Source: Arsenophonus sp031446165
GTDB taxonomy: Bacteria > Pseudomonadota > Gammaproteobacteria > Enterobacterales > Enterobacteriaceae
DNA: 64,000 nt
Assembly (NCBI GenBank): GCA_031446165.1
Contig: CP132905.1
Coordinates: 248,001 to 312,000 of the forward strand
Direction of reading: 5' to 3'
The notes under the pieces were generated by a model. The model saw only the letters and a list, made by a program, of their open reading frames with translations. It had not been told where the DNA came from and ran no database searches. Of the stretch, positions 40,818 through 50,354 are shown piece by piece. A program made the position numbers and the translations under genes. Each line of letters begins with the position of its first letter. Position 1 is the stretch's first letter.

Positions 40818-40900
40818 TACGGGAGGCGAGATTTGAACTCGCATACCTTACAGTGCCAGAATCTAAATCTGGTGCGTCTACCGGATTTCGCCACTCCCGT
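40818..40900 (-). tRNA. tRNA-Leu (UAG)
   Basis: This class II tRNA has a long variable arm, acceptor ACGGGAG/CTCCCGT, and anticodon loop TTTAGAT (anticodon TAG). Position 37 is A, whereas E. coli leuW has G37, the substrate of TrmD. The first acceptor pair is A:T rather than the usual G:C. After discriminator A73 the genome reads CAA, so CCA is not encoded. It is the leuW equivalent by position. Confidence 0.95.
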
Positions 40901-40915
40901 AAAAAAAAACATGTG

Positions 40916-40990
40916 TGGCTACGACGGGAATTGAACCTGTAACCCCAGCGTTATGAGTGCTGTGCTCTAACCAGTTTGAGCTACGTAGCC
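40916..40990 (-). tRNA. tRNA-Met (CAU), elongator
   Basis: This is the metT equivalent: acceptor GGCTACG/CGTAGCC, anticodon loop CTCATAA. The anticodon stem has an A:C mismatch at position 31:39, where E. coli has A:U. The T-loop is TTCAATT. After A73 the genome reads CAC, so CCA must be added post-transcriptionally. The E. coli-like order Gln-Leu-Met is conserved, and all three could be one transcript read leftward. Confidence 0.95.
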
Positions 40991-41499
40991 TTTTACTATA
41001 CTTATATTTTTAGATTACTAAAATAAAATTATGCTCATATGGACTAAAATCGTCAACTATTTTTTTAAAAATTTTGCATATAAATATAAAGTTTTAATAC
41101 AGTATATTTTTTATTGTACATTTGTTTTGTATTCATGATAAATGAATTTTTTATTACTAAAATTTTTTCTAAAGTAAAGAATGGTAAGTTGATACATATT
41201 TTGAATATATTTATTATAGATATATCAAAGTTCTTTATAAATAAAATTTTAAAACCAATTATTATATGGTAGCATTTTTTTTGAATAAAGCAAAAATATA
41301 TTTTTCATAAAAATACATTTTTATTTTTATAATTTTTATCGATATATATTTAAATATACAAAAATTGTATTTATATAACACTAATATTTTTAATTTGATA
41401 AAAGATAGTTTTTTAATTATAGTTGTTATTATGCTTGGTTACTAACTATTATATTTTTATAACTGTTGTAATATTTTTGTATTTTTGACAGGAGTTATA
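40991..41499. other. Spacer between tRNA cluster and glnS
   Basis: About 0.5 kb; in E. coli the asnB-nag region lies here. No frame or remnant recognised. Promoters for the tRNA cluster (leftward) and glnS (rightward) should both lie within it but cannot be picked out against the A+T background. Confidence 0.4.
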
Positions 41500-43164
41500 G
41501 TGAAAATACTAAAAAGTACCCCAACGAATTTTATTCGGCAAATTATTGATAAAGATTTAGCTACAGGTAAACACAATCATATACATACTCGTTTTTCACC
41601 TGAACCAAATGGGTATTTACATATTGGTCATGCTAAAGCAATTTGTTTAAATTTTGGCATTGCAGAAGATTATAATGGTAAATGTAATTTACGTTTTGAT
41701 GATACTAATCCTGTTCAAGAGAATATTAAATACGTCAATTCCATTAAGAAAGATTTGCAATGGTTAGGTTTTCATTGGAGTAATGATGTTAAGTATACTT
41801 CAGATTATTTTTATAAATTATATCAATATGCAATAGAACTTATTCAGAAAGGTTTAGCGTATGTAGATGAATTAACACATGATGAAATTCGTGAATATCG
41901 TGGTACTTTAAAAAAAATTGGTAAAAATAGCCCATATCGAGATAGAAAAATTAATGATAATTTAAAATTGTTTCAGAAAATGCGATATGGTGAATTTAAA
42001 GAAGGATATGCTTGTTTGCGCGCTAAGATTGATATGTCGTCTCCATTTATTATTATGCGAGATCCTGTTTTGTATAGAATAAAATATGTAGAGCATTATC
42101 AATTAGGTACTGAATGGTGTATTTATCCAATGTATGATTTTAGTCATTGTATTTCTGATGCATTAGAGGGTATTACCCATTCGCTTTGTACGCTTGAATT
42201 TCAAGATAATCGACGTTTATATAATTGGATATTAAATAATATTACTATTGATCATCATCCGCAACAATATGAGTTTTCTCGATTAAATCTTGCATATACC
42301 GTCATGTCAAAACGTAAATTAAAAGAATTAGTAGAAAATAATATTGTAGACAATTGGGATGATCCAAGAATGCCAACTATTTCTGGGTTACGGCGCCGCG
42401 GTTATACTCCAAATTCTATACGCGAATTTTGTCGTCGTATTGGTGTTACTAAACAAGATAACAGAGTTGAAATGTTTTTATTAGAATCTTGTATACGTGA
42501 TGATTTAGATAAAATAGCACCACGTGTAATGGCGGTATTAAATCCTGTTAAAGTAGTTATTGAAAATATGGCTACTGGTAAGGAGGTATTACTTAATATT
42601 GGTAATCATCCAAATAAACCTGAAATGGGTATTAGAAAAGTTCCATTTAGTAGAGAACTCTATATAGATCGAGCTGATTTTCGCGAAGAATATAATAAGG
42701 ACTATAAACGTTTAGTGTTAAATAAAAAAGTGCGTTTACGAAATGCCTATGTTATTAAAGCTAATCGTATTGATAAAGATTCAAAAGGAAACATTATTGC
42801 TATTTATTGCACTTATTATCCTGATACTTTAAATAAATTTCCTGGTGCCCATAAAGTAAAAGGTGTTATTCATTGGGTTAGTGCGTTACATGGTGTGTCA
42901 GCAGAAATTCGATTGTACAATAATTTATTTAATGTTTCTTCACCAGATATAGAGAAGGATTTTTTGAAAAAAGTTAATCCATTTTCTTTAGTAAAATGTG
43001 AAGGTATTGTTGAACCAGTTTTAATTATGTCAAAACCTGGAACAGTTTATCAATTTGAAAGAGAAGGTTATTTTTGTAGTGATATTTATTGTCATAGTAA
43101 AGAGCATTTAGTATTTAATCGTACTGTATCATTAAAAGATACTTGGATAAAAATTAAAATGTAA
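41500..43164 (+). CDS. glnS: Glutaminyl-tRNA synthetase
   Basis: GlnS charges tRNA-Gln directly, matching the tRNA-Gln gene just upstream. The product (554 residues, as in E. coli) has the HIGH-type motif EPNGYLHIGHAK, the class I signature VMSKRKL, and the C-terminal anticodon-binding barrels. I chose the GTG at 41500 because AGGAG lies 5 bases before it and the protein then begins close to the E. coli start; an in-frame TTG at 41485 sits before the Shine-Dalgarno. Other conserved segments include YPMYDFSHCISDALEGITHS and RRRGYTPNSIREFC. Confidence 0.98.
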   Translation: MKILKSTPTNFIRQIIDKDLATGKHNHIHTRFSPEPNGYLHIGHAKAICLNFGIAEDYNGKCNLRFDDTNPVQENIKYVNSIKKDLQWLGFHWSNDVKYTSDYFYKLYQYAIELIQKGLAYVDELTHDEIREYRGTLKKIGKNSPYRDRKINDNLKLFQKMRYGEFKEGYACLRAKIDMSSPFIIMRDPVLYRIKYVEHYQLGTEWCIYPMYDFSHCISDALEGITHSLCTLEFQDNRRLYNWILNNITIDHHPQQYEFSRLNLAYTVMSKRKLKELVENNIVDNWDDPRMPTISGLRRRGYTPNSIREFCRRIGVTKQDNRVEMFLLESCIRDDLDKIAPRVMAVLNPVKVVIENMATGKEVLLNIGNHPNKPEMGIRKVPFSRELYIDRADFREEYNKDYKRLVLNKKVRLRNAYVIKANRIDKDSKGNIIAIYCTYYPDTLNKFPGAHKVKGVIHWVSALHGVSAEIRLYNNLFNVSSPDIEKDFLKKVNPFSLVKCEGIVEPVLIMSKPGTVYQFEREGYFCSDIYCHSKEHLVFNRTVSLKDTWIKIKM

Positions 43165-43540
43165 TTTTTTATAAAAAGTATTCATTTTACAAAAAAAATC
43201 AATATTGACATTGAATAAAAATAATTTTGTGATATAAATAATATTTATATAAAATATAAATAATGCAGTAATAAACATTATTTTTTTTATTTTTCATGTT
43301 TGTTTTCAGATATTTTTAATGTTTGTTAATCAATTTTGTTTTTAAAAAATAATTTCATGATTTTTTTATATATGACATATTATCTTTACTAAGATAAAAA
43401 TATATAATTATTTTACGGAAACAAGATATTTTCAAGTTTTTTAAAAAAATATATTTTTAATAACTCTAATTATATTAACTTTTATTATATATAGTTTTTA
43501 AAAATATAAATATTTTTTAAATATTTTCATGAATCAGTGT
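43165..43540. other. Gap where fur is expected
   Basis: In E. coli the iron regulator gene fur lies directly downstream of fldA. This 376-base gap is shorter than fur (about 450) and no remnant was recognised, so iron regulation by Fur from this locus is lost. Confidence 0.45.
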
Positions 43541-44077
43541 TTAATTTAAATTTAAATCTGTATTTAAACTAATCTCTTTTGAGATTTGTTGTACCCAACT
43601 TTTAATTCGTTCTTTTGTTAATTCATGCTGTCTATCTTCATCAATAGGAAGACCAACAAAGTAATTTTCATTAACAAGTCCTTTAGATGCTTCAAAATAA
43701 TACCCGTTTCTTGAATAGTTACCAATAATAGTTGCACCATTAGGTTCAATTATATCTTTAAGAATACCCATAGCATCACAAAAATATTCTGCATAATCTT
43801 CTTGATCACCACAACCAAAAATAGCAACTTTTTTATTTTGAAAATTAATGGTTTTTAATGTTGAGAAGAAATCTTCCCAATCGCACTGTGCTTCTCCATA
43901 ATACCATGTGGGTATACCAAATAATAATATATTAAATTTTTCAATATCTTCTTTGTTGCTGTTTGCGATATCATAAACTTTAGCGATATCTGAACCACCA
44001 AGAGTTTTTTGAATTATTTTAGCAACATTTTCTGTATTGCCAGTATCACTACCAAAAAAAATGCCTATCATTGCCAT
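43541..44077 (-). CDS. fldA: Flavodoxin 1
   Basis: FldA is the FMN-containing low-potential electron carrier that feeds enzymes such as IspG, IspH and radical-SAM proteins, including LipA. The 178-residue product (E. coli 176) has the FMN phosphate loop GSDTGNTENVAK and the conserved GIPTWYYGEAQCDW and GCGDQEDYAEYFCDA segments. It stands alone on the - strand. Both E. coli neighbours on that side (fur downstream, the ybfE-seqA region upstream) are gone. The far side is a synteny breakpoint to corB. Confidence 0.98.
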   Translation of the reverse strand: MAMIGIFFGSDTGNTENVAKIIQKTLGGSDIAKVYDIANSNKEDIEKFNILLFGIPTWYYGEAQCDWEDFFSTLKTINFQNKKVAIFGCGDQEDYAEYFCDAMGILKDIIEPNGATIIGNYSRNGYYFEASKGLVNENYFVGLPIDEDRQHELTKERIKSWVQQISKEISLNTDLNLN

Positions 44078-44927
44078 AAAGTATTGTAGCCTTTTTTAAA
44101 GTTATAAAGTATTTTTATTTCTTTAATTGATTTTATCTTAATAAGCAATTTTTACATATAAAAATTAGTAAAAAAATAGTATTTTTCATATAAGTTTTGC
44201 TTTTAATTAATTTTTTAAAAAATAAATTACTAAAAACTATCATATATCTTATTTTTTAAAAAATCGGCATAACTAGCATTAATTCAAATAATATTTATTT
44301 TTTACAACTTGCATTTTATCCTATAATGTTATATGTAAATTAAGTTATAAAAATATTTATAATAGAGATTATTTATTTTTAATTAGGTTCAATGGATTTT
44401 CCATATTGTATATACAACAAATGTAATAATCAATTCGCATAAAAAAATAATATAGAGATATTAATAAATACTATATTAAAAAAATCAAAAGATATAATAG
44501 TATCCATATAATATTTTTTTTAAATGTGTTGTATGTGATAATTTTATAAATTTTTTAGTTTTTTAATATTTCTATGAAATTCTGAATAATTTTTAAAATG
44601 TTTTTTTGCTGTTTTAATATTGTGAAATATAGAAAGCTATTTTTTATTCTTTGTAAGAATTTCTATTTTTTTAAAATTTATTGTATATGAATGTCAAATT
44701 ATCTTTGACTATATAATTAATAACAAGAATATTTCTTTTTGTATATATTGTTAAAAAATTAAAACTAAGTAATTTTTATAAATTATGATTTATTTCATAG
44801 CGGAATGTTAGTGTCATATTATAAAAAGAAAATTCAAATTTTATACAAATAAAATAAATCATGTATTATTAAAATTTAAAGATTTTATATTTAAGCATTG
44901 CATATTTGTAATGTATTTTTATAATTT
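44078..44927. other. Breakpoint spacer between fldA and corB
   Basis: About 0.85 kb joining two regions that are far apart in E. coli (near min 15 and min 56-59). No coding frame, repeat or mobile-element remnant is visible that would explain the join. Confidence 0.5.
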
Positions 44928-46208
44928 TTATATTGTAAAAGATCGCATATCGATGAATGTTGCTCTTACTTTTTTAATGACATTACCATTAATAGATAAT
45001 ACTTCAAAGTGATAGTTTCCTATTTTAATTTTAGTGTTTAAAATTGGGATATCACCAAGTTCTTCCAATAATAAACCGTTAATGGTTCTAGCACCTTCAA
45101 CAGGTAAATGCCACTTAAAAGTTTTATTAATTTCTCTTATATTGGTAGCACCATCAATTAAAATTGATCCATCTCGTTGTGGTAAAACTGCTCGAGATAA
45201 ATTTGGAAACATAGATGTAGTGAAGTCTCCAACAATTTCTTCAAGAATATCTTCCACTGTTATCAATCCTTGAATATCACCATATTCATCGACAATAATT
45301 CCTATTTTTTCATTTTTTCTTTGAAATTTTATTAATTGTATATTTAATGAAGTATTATTTGGAATAAAATAAATTTTATCGGCAGCTCGAATTAAGTTTT
45401 GTTTATTGAATTCTTTTTTTTCTACCATGAGTCTATAAGCTTCACGTACACGCAACATACCAATTATGTCATCAAGAGTATCTCGATAAAGAACAATTCT
45501 TCCATGTGGGGAATGAGTTAATTGACGAATAATTAATTTCCAATTTGTATTAATATCGATACCAATTATTTCATGGCGAGGAACCATGATATCTCCGACA
45601 GTAACTTTTTCTAAATCTAAAATTGAAATTAACATATCTTGATTTTGACGAGATAATTTAGTTTTAGATTCATTTACAATAGTGCGTAATTCATCTTTTG
45701 ATATAGCATGATTATTGATAATAGGTGATTTAATACCAAAAAGATGCATAAATATTATAGTAATTATATTAAATAACCAGATAATTGGTAACAATATTTG
45801 TTGTAAAGGTTTTAAAAAAATACTACTAGTAAACGCAATTTTTTCTGGATATAATGTTGCCATTGTTTTTGGTAAAACTTCAGCGAACAGTAAAATTGCA
45901 AAAGTTAAAATACCAGTTGCAATAGCAACGCCGATATGACCATAGAGTCTCATCCCGATAATAGTAGCCAGTGATGATGCTAAAATATTAATAAGATTAT
46001 TCCAAATTAAGATAAGACTTATTAAGCGATCTGGATGCTTCAGTAATGCTTCTACTCGACGAGCAGAAGGGTGACCAGTTTTAGCCAAATGTCGTAATCG
46101 ATATCTATTTAAACTCATCATTCCTGTTTCTGAAGCAGAAAAGTAAGCTGATAAAACAATCATTATAATTAATATTATAATTAAAGTTTTTGTTGAGACT
46201 TGCTCCAA
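44928..46208 (-). CDS. corB: CorB (YfjD), CNNM-type membrane protein
   Basis: CorB is a CNNM/DUF21 membrane protein with cytosolic CBS domains, linked to magnesium/cobalt efflux with CorC. The 426-residue product (E. coli YfjD 428) starts MEQVSTKTLIIILIIM and has the DUF21 segments SASETGMMSLNRYRLRHLAK and LFAEVLPKT. A CBS pair follows (VGDIMVPRHEIIGIDI, IVDEYGDIQGLITVEDILE), then a C-terminal CorC_HlyC domain. In E. coli ypjD precedes it on the same strand; that gene is missing. Together with CorA and CorC, three of the four Cor proteins are present in this window. Confidence 0.96.
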   Translation of the reverse strand: MEQVSTKTLIIILIIMIVLSAYFSASETGMMSLNRYRLRHLAKTGHPSARRVEALLKHPDRLISLILIWNNLINILASSLATIIGMRLYGHIGVAIATGILTFAILLFAEVLPKTMATLYPEKIAFTSSIFLKPLQQILLPIIWLFNIITIIFMHLFGIKSPIINNHAISKDELRTIVNESKTKLSRQNQDMLISILDLEKVTVGDIMVPRHEIIGIDINTNWKLIIRQLTHSPHGRIVLYRDTLDDIIGMLRVREAYRLMVEKKEFNKQNLIRAADKIYFIPNNTSLNIQLIKFQRKNEKIGIIVDEYGDIQGLITVEDILEEIVGDFTTSMFPNLSRAVLPQRDGSILIDGATNIREINKTFKWHLPVEGARTINGLLLEELGDIPILNTKIKIGNYHFEVLSINGNVIKKVRATFIDMRSFTI

Positions 46209-46466
46209 AATAAGATTCCTATTTTATTAATTATGATAATTATAAAAATTTTACGAAAATTAAACAATGATTTTACATTTTTAAAGATGCGTATTTTATA
46301 AAGATTATTGTACAAAAAATCTATCTATGAGTTTTGTTAATATTGGTTGGTTTTTGTTATATATAAAAAGGTTTAACTTTTAGCATAATGAAAATAATTT
46401 TTAAAAAAAATCCTATTTCTTAATTACTATAAATATTACTATGAATTGTCAATAAAATAATAAAGA

Positions 46467-47750
46467 ATGTTTTTTATTAATAAAAGTATTATTTTAATAC
46501 TCTTTCAATCCAAAAGATTATAATAATATTACTGATCAATATACTTATAGGAATTCAATTTAATTGATACAATTTTTTGTCTTTCTTGGTAGAAAAAACA
46601 TTTTTAAATATCCTTTTATTATGCTATATAAGATGATAAATCAATATAATATAAGGAATAATAAATAAATTAATAATTAATAATTGGTTTACTTTTTTAA
46701 AAGTAAACTATAAAACCATAAATGATAGTAATGTAGTTATATTTTTGAATATCCTATAAAATAGGTAATACTAAAAAAGTGGTTTGGAGTTAATAAATGA
46801 ATATATCAAATATTTATAGATTGGCTACAATTTTTTATTGTAAAACATTTAATTGAATTGAGGTTATTAACAGTTTTTAAAAAACGTGTAATACTTCTAA
46901 GTTATTTTAAATAATTTCTAAATAAATATTTATCTAAATTTTTATTTTTAAATCAAATACAGAAGAATTAAATAAAAAATTAAGATATTTTTTAAAATTT
47001 ACATAATATTTTTGAAAAACATCTTTATTTTATTAAAATTTAGAATTTTGTTAATATATGTATATTCTTTTAAGCATAAAAAAACAATAAAAAATATTAT
47101 GATAAGTTAAAATTGATAATTTTTTTATTATGCGTCAAATCTTTAATTAAATATAATATAATCAGAAATTTATGCTTATTATTTTAATTTTTACTCTTTA
47201 AGTTAATTTCCAATCTTTAAGATTTTTAAAAAAATATTTTTATTAAGCAGATTTAGTTTATTAAGTAAAGTACATCTAATTATATGCTAACAAAGCTTGT
47301 GTTATTTTTTTTGATATTTTTATTCAAGATTTTGAAAGTATATTTAGCAATATAGATAGGAATTATTTTTTGTTATATTTAATTCAAGATACAAAATAGT
47401 TTTAGAAACCATTTTATTTGTTTATTTTATAGTAATATTTCATAAATATGTATTAAAAGTTAAAATTTCATGATTTGTTAAGTACTAATGTGTTTTTAAG
47501 ATTATCATGATTTATAAATCATAAAAAATTTATATATTAATCAATAATTTTTTATGAATTTTTTTGATGAAACAACAATTTTTGCTTATTTATTTTAAAT
47601 AACTAATTTGCATGAAAAATATAAGCAGTGTTCATAAATATATTTAAAACACTTAAATTACATTGTGAATTTTATATGTAAAGAAATTATATAAAGAAAT
47701 TGTGAGAAATGGTTTTTTGGTAATATAAAAATTATAATTTCGAATTACTC
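46467..47750 (+). pseudogene. ffh: ffh (SRP GTPase) pseudogene
   Basis: In E. coli ffh lies just upstream of rpsP, in this orientation. No open frame remains, but collinear fragments match Ffh. An ATG-TTT start is at 46467. LIDTIFCLS near 46560 matches LLEADVALP. VVIF near 46735 falls at the expected VVLMAG P-loop strand, with the GKT motif itself destroyed. SNIYRLATI at 46806-46832 matches the diagnostic SADVYRPAAI. EELNKKLR near 46970 matches DEAMMDEIK, and DIFIQDFES near 47318 matches DVLSLIEDIES. Stops and frame changes separate them, and spacing fits a 453-codon gene with small deletions. Ffh is almost universally essential, so another copy should exist. Ends are approximate. Confidence 0.7.
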
Positions 47751-48092
47751 TGCAGGAAAAAAATATTATAAAAAAATAATACAAAAAATTATGGTAAATT
47801 AGTAATAGTATAAATTTTTTCAAAATAATTAAAATTATTTAACTAGTTTGTCTATACAATGCATAAAGAATCATTTAAAATAAGAAAATCCTTAAGTTAA
47901 AAAATAAAAATATTTTTAATGCAGAAAAATATTAGTTAACTTAATTTTTAATGATATATAGGTGAATATATAAAATCAGCATCTTGATTTCGATATAAAA
48001 AGCATAAAATATTTTTTTTATTTATAAGATTTTTAATTTTTATTTAAATTATTTTAGTAGTGTAGTTTTTTTTGAACCAACAAGAGAATTTT
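47751..48092. other. rpsP leader region
   Basis: About 340 bases between the ffh remnant and rpsP. It presumably carries the rpsP promoter and leader, but no specific element is recognisable. The interval 46209-46466 next to corB, where ypjD is expected on the - strand, also holds nothing I recognise. Confidence 0.4.
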
Positions 48093-48341
48093 ATGGTAAC
48101 GATTCGTTTAGCTCGACGTGGTGCAAAAAAACGTCCATTTTATCAAGTAGTTGTGACAGATAGTCGTAATGCACGTGATGGTCGTTTTATTGAACAGATA
48201 GGTTTTTTTAATCCCATTGCATCAGGTAAAACAAAAAAAATATCTCTAAAATTAGAGCGTATTAATTATTGGATTTCTGTAGGTGCACAAATTTCTGATC
48301 GTGTTGTCACGTTAATTAAAAAAAATAAAAAAATAGTTTAA
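48093..48341 (+). CDS. rpsP: 30S ribosomal protein S16
   Basis: bS16 is needed for 30S assembly. The 82-residue product equals the E. coli length: MVTIRLARRGAKKRPFYQV, DSRNARDGRFIEQIGFFNP. The ATG at 48093 preserves the homologous start with AAGAG 6-7 bases upstream; an in-frame start at 48072 adds seven non-homologous residues. It heads the rpsP-rimM-trmD-rplS operon, with rimM starting 10 bases after its stop. Confidence 0.98.
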   Translation: MVTIRLARRGAKKRPFYQVVVTDSRNARDGRFIEQIGFFNPIASGKTKKISLKLERINYWISVGAQISDRVVTLIKKNKKIV

Positions 48342-48351
48342 TTTTCTATCT

Positions 48352-48918
48352 ATGGTTAAAAAAAAAGATATTTTTATAAATTCAAATAATTTAAATCCAA
48401 CTAATCCTATTATATTAGGGAAATTAGGAGCAACATATGGAATTAATGGTTGGATGAAAATATTTTCATTTACTGAAAATATTGAAGATATTTTTGATTA
48501 TCAACCATGGTTTATTCAATGGTTTAAAGGAAAATGGTATCCATTAGACATTAAAAAATGGAAAAATGATAACAATAATATTTTTGTAAAATTTAAAAAT
48601 CTTTATAATAAAGAACAGGCTAGTTTAATAACTAATTATGAAATTATGGTAGATTCGGCAAAGTTTCCTATTCTAAAAAAAAATGAATACTATTGGAAGG
48701 ATTTAATTGGTTGTCAAATTTTTAATAGTCAAAATTATTTTTTTGGTTATGTGACAAATTTAATCACAACAGGAGCAAATGATGTATTAGTAACACAAAA
48801 TCTTATAGATTCATTTGGAATAATAGAAAGACTAATACCATTTCTTTATGAGAAAGTTATCAAGAAGGTTGATATAGTCACTAAAGTAATTCAAGTAGAC
48901 TGGGATCCAAGTTTTTAA
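48352..48918 (+). CDS. rimM: Ribosome maturation factor RimM
   Basis: RimM binds S19 and assists assembly of the 30S head. The 188-residue product (E. coli 182) has an N-terminal barrel (PIILGKLGATYGINGWMKIFSFTE) and a PRC-barrel domain (YYWKDLIGCQIF, TGANDVLV, ERLIPFL), ending QVDWDPSF as in E. coli. It sits in the conserved operon, 10 bases after rpsP and 30 bases before the trmD start. It is A+T-richer than the ribosomal protein genes but has no broken features. Confidence 0.97.
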   Translation: MVKKKDIFINSNNLNPTNPIILGKLGATYGINGWMKIFSFTENIEDIFDYQPWFIQWFKGKWYPLDIKKWKNDNNNIFVKFKNLYNKEQASLITNYEIMVDSAKFPILKKNEYYWKDLIGCQIFNSQNYFFGYVTNLITTGANDVLVTQNLIDSFGIIERLIPFLYEKVIKKVDIVTKVIQVDWDPSF

Positions 48919-48948
48919 AAATTTATTTAATATTTTTAGTAGGAAAAT

Positions 48949-49685
48949 ATGTGGATTTGGACTATTAGTTTGTTTCCAAAAATGTTTAATGCAATAACAG
49001 GTTATGGCATAACAAGTCGTGCAATAAAAAAAAATTATTAAAAATAGATTGTTGTGATTTAAGAGATTATGCTTATGATAAAAGACGTACCGTAGATGAT
49101 CGTCCTTATGGTGGTGGCCCAGGAATGCTAATGATGGTTCAACCTATTAGAGATGCAATTAATACAGCCAGGTCTTTTATGGGTGAAGATGTTACAGTAA
49201 TTTATCTCTCACCACAAGGTAAAAAATTAAATCAAAAAGGAATTTTTGAATTATTGCTAAAAAAAAAGTTAATTTTAATATGTGGGCGATATGAAGGTAT
49301 AGATCAAAGAAGTATCGAAACGGACATTAATGAAGAATGGTCAATAGGTGATTATGTTCTTACTGGGGGAGAATTACCTGCTATGGTAATGATTGATGCT
49401 ATTTCTCGCTTTATTCCAGGAGTTTTAGGTCATAAACAATCGGCAGAAAAAGACTCTTTTATGACAGGATTATTAGATCCTCCTCATTATACACGTCCTA
49501 AATTATTAGGAAATATGGCAGTACCAGATATTTTATTATCTGGTAATCATGGTGAAATTGATCGTTGGAGAAAAAAACAGGCATTAGGGCGCACTTGGCT
49601 TAAAAGACCTAAACTTTTAATAAATGTACAATTAACCGAAGAACAGAAAATGTTGTTATTAGAATTTCAAAAGGAATATAAATAA
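48949..49685 (+). pseudogene. trmD: trmD (tRNA m1G37 methyltransferase), 1-nt frameshift in A9 tract
   Basis: TrmD methylates N1 of G37 in tRNAs with G36 and prevents +1 frameshifting; it is essential in E. coli. The start at 48949 (AGGAAAAT then ATG) encodes MWIWTISLFPKMFNAITGYG as in E. coli, but the frame ends at a stop at 49039-49041. It continues one frame over as KLLKIDCCDLRDYAYDKRRTVDDRPYGGGPGML and runs to 49685. The break is at nine A (49026-49034); one extra A would give a 245-residue protein. All downstream motifs are intact (GRYEGIDQRSIE, EEWSIGDYVLTGGELPA, SRFIPGVLG), with no other damage. RNA polymerase slippage on the A-run or -1 ribosomal frameshifting could yield full-length product; otherwise it is newly dead. 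rplS follows. Confidence 0.93.
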
Positions 49686-49736
49686 AGAATTTTATATGTC
49701 ATGTTTTATATAGTCTTTTTTCTAAAAAAGGTAACT

Positions 49737-50090
49737 ATGAATAATATTATTCAAGAATTTGAAAAAGAACAAATGAAAAACGGTTTTCCATTATTTAGAC
49801 CAGGTGATTCTATAGAAGTTAAAGTATGGGTTGTTGAAGGTACTAAAAGACGGTTACAGGCATTTGAAGGGTTGGTTATTGCTATGCGTAATCGCGGTTT
49901 TCAATCTGCGTTTACTGTAAGAAAAATCTCAAATGGGGAAGGTATTGAAAGAGTATTTCAGACTTATTCACCAGTTATAGATAGCATTATTATAAAACGG
50001 TATGGTGTTGTACGCAGAGCTAAATTATATTATTTAAGAAAACGTTCTGGTAAAACAGCTCGTATTAAAGAACGTCTTCATACCAAGTAA
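49737..50090 (+). CDS. rplS: 50S ribosomal protein L19
   Basis: bL19 sits at the 30S-50S interface. The 117-residue product (E. coli 115) matches across its length: FRPGDSIEVKVWVVEGTKRRLQAFEG, RNRGFQSAFTVRKISNGEG, KLYYLRKRSGKTARIKERL. The ATG at 49737 follows AAAAAGG at 5-base spacing; an earlier in-frame start at 49701 gives non-homologous residues. It is the last gene of the rpsP operon. A weak hairpin follows at about 50117. Confidence 0.98.
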   Translation: MNNIIQEFEKEQMKNGFPLFRPGDSIEVKVWVVEGTKRRLQAFEGLVIAMRNRGFQSAFTVRKISNGEGIERVFQTYSPVIDSIIIKRYGVVRRAKLYYLRKRSGKTARIKERLHTK

Positions 50091-50116
50091 TTTATTTGTT
50101 TTTTTCAAAAAATTAA

Positions 50117-50157
50117 AATAATAAAAGATAATTTATTAAGCTTTTTTATTATTATTT
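50117..50157 (+). terminator. Possible terminator after rplS
   Basis: AATAATAAAAG (50117-50127) can pair with CTTTTTTATTATT (50141-50153) with a 2-nt bulge, followed by more T. It lies 27 bases after rplS. The stem is almost all A:T, so the call is tentative. Confidence 0.4.
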
Positions 50158-50354
50158 TTAGAAATTCTTTTACGAAATAATTCATAAATTTTAAATAAAT
50201 CAATTTTAAAGTATTGATGTTTTTTGTTTTTTATTAATTAATTTTATTAATTAAATTCATATTTATACAATTTAGTGTAGTTTTAATAAATACATGATCA
50301 TAAAGAAACGGCGAAAGTATTTTTTAATATAATTTTTTAACATAAGGTAAATAA

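Noticed and set aside
40628..40934. Overlapping frames across the three-tRNA cluster, resembling database hypothetical proteins
   Set aside because: They are translations of the tRNA genes themselves; the cloverleafs explain the sequence.
46687..46708. Perfect 10-bp hairpin with a 2-nt loop (GTTTACTTTT stem) as a terminator
   Set aside because: It has no T-run beyond the stem and falls inside the ffh remnant; such A/T palindromes are expected at this composition.
49125..49685. Reading the downstream frame as a short stand-alone TrmD
   Set aside because: The internal ATG would remove about 60 N-terminal residues, and the missing part is encoded immediately upstream in another frame.
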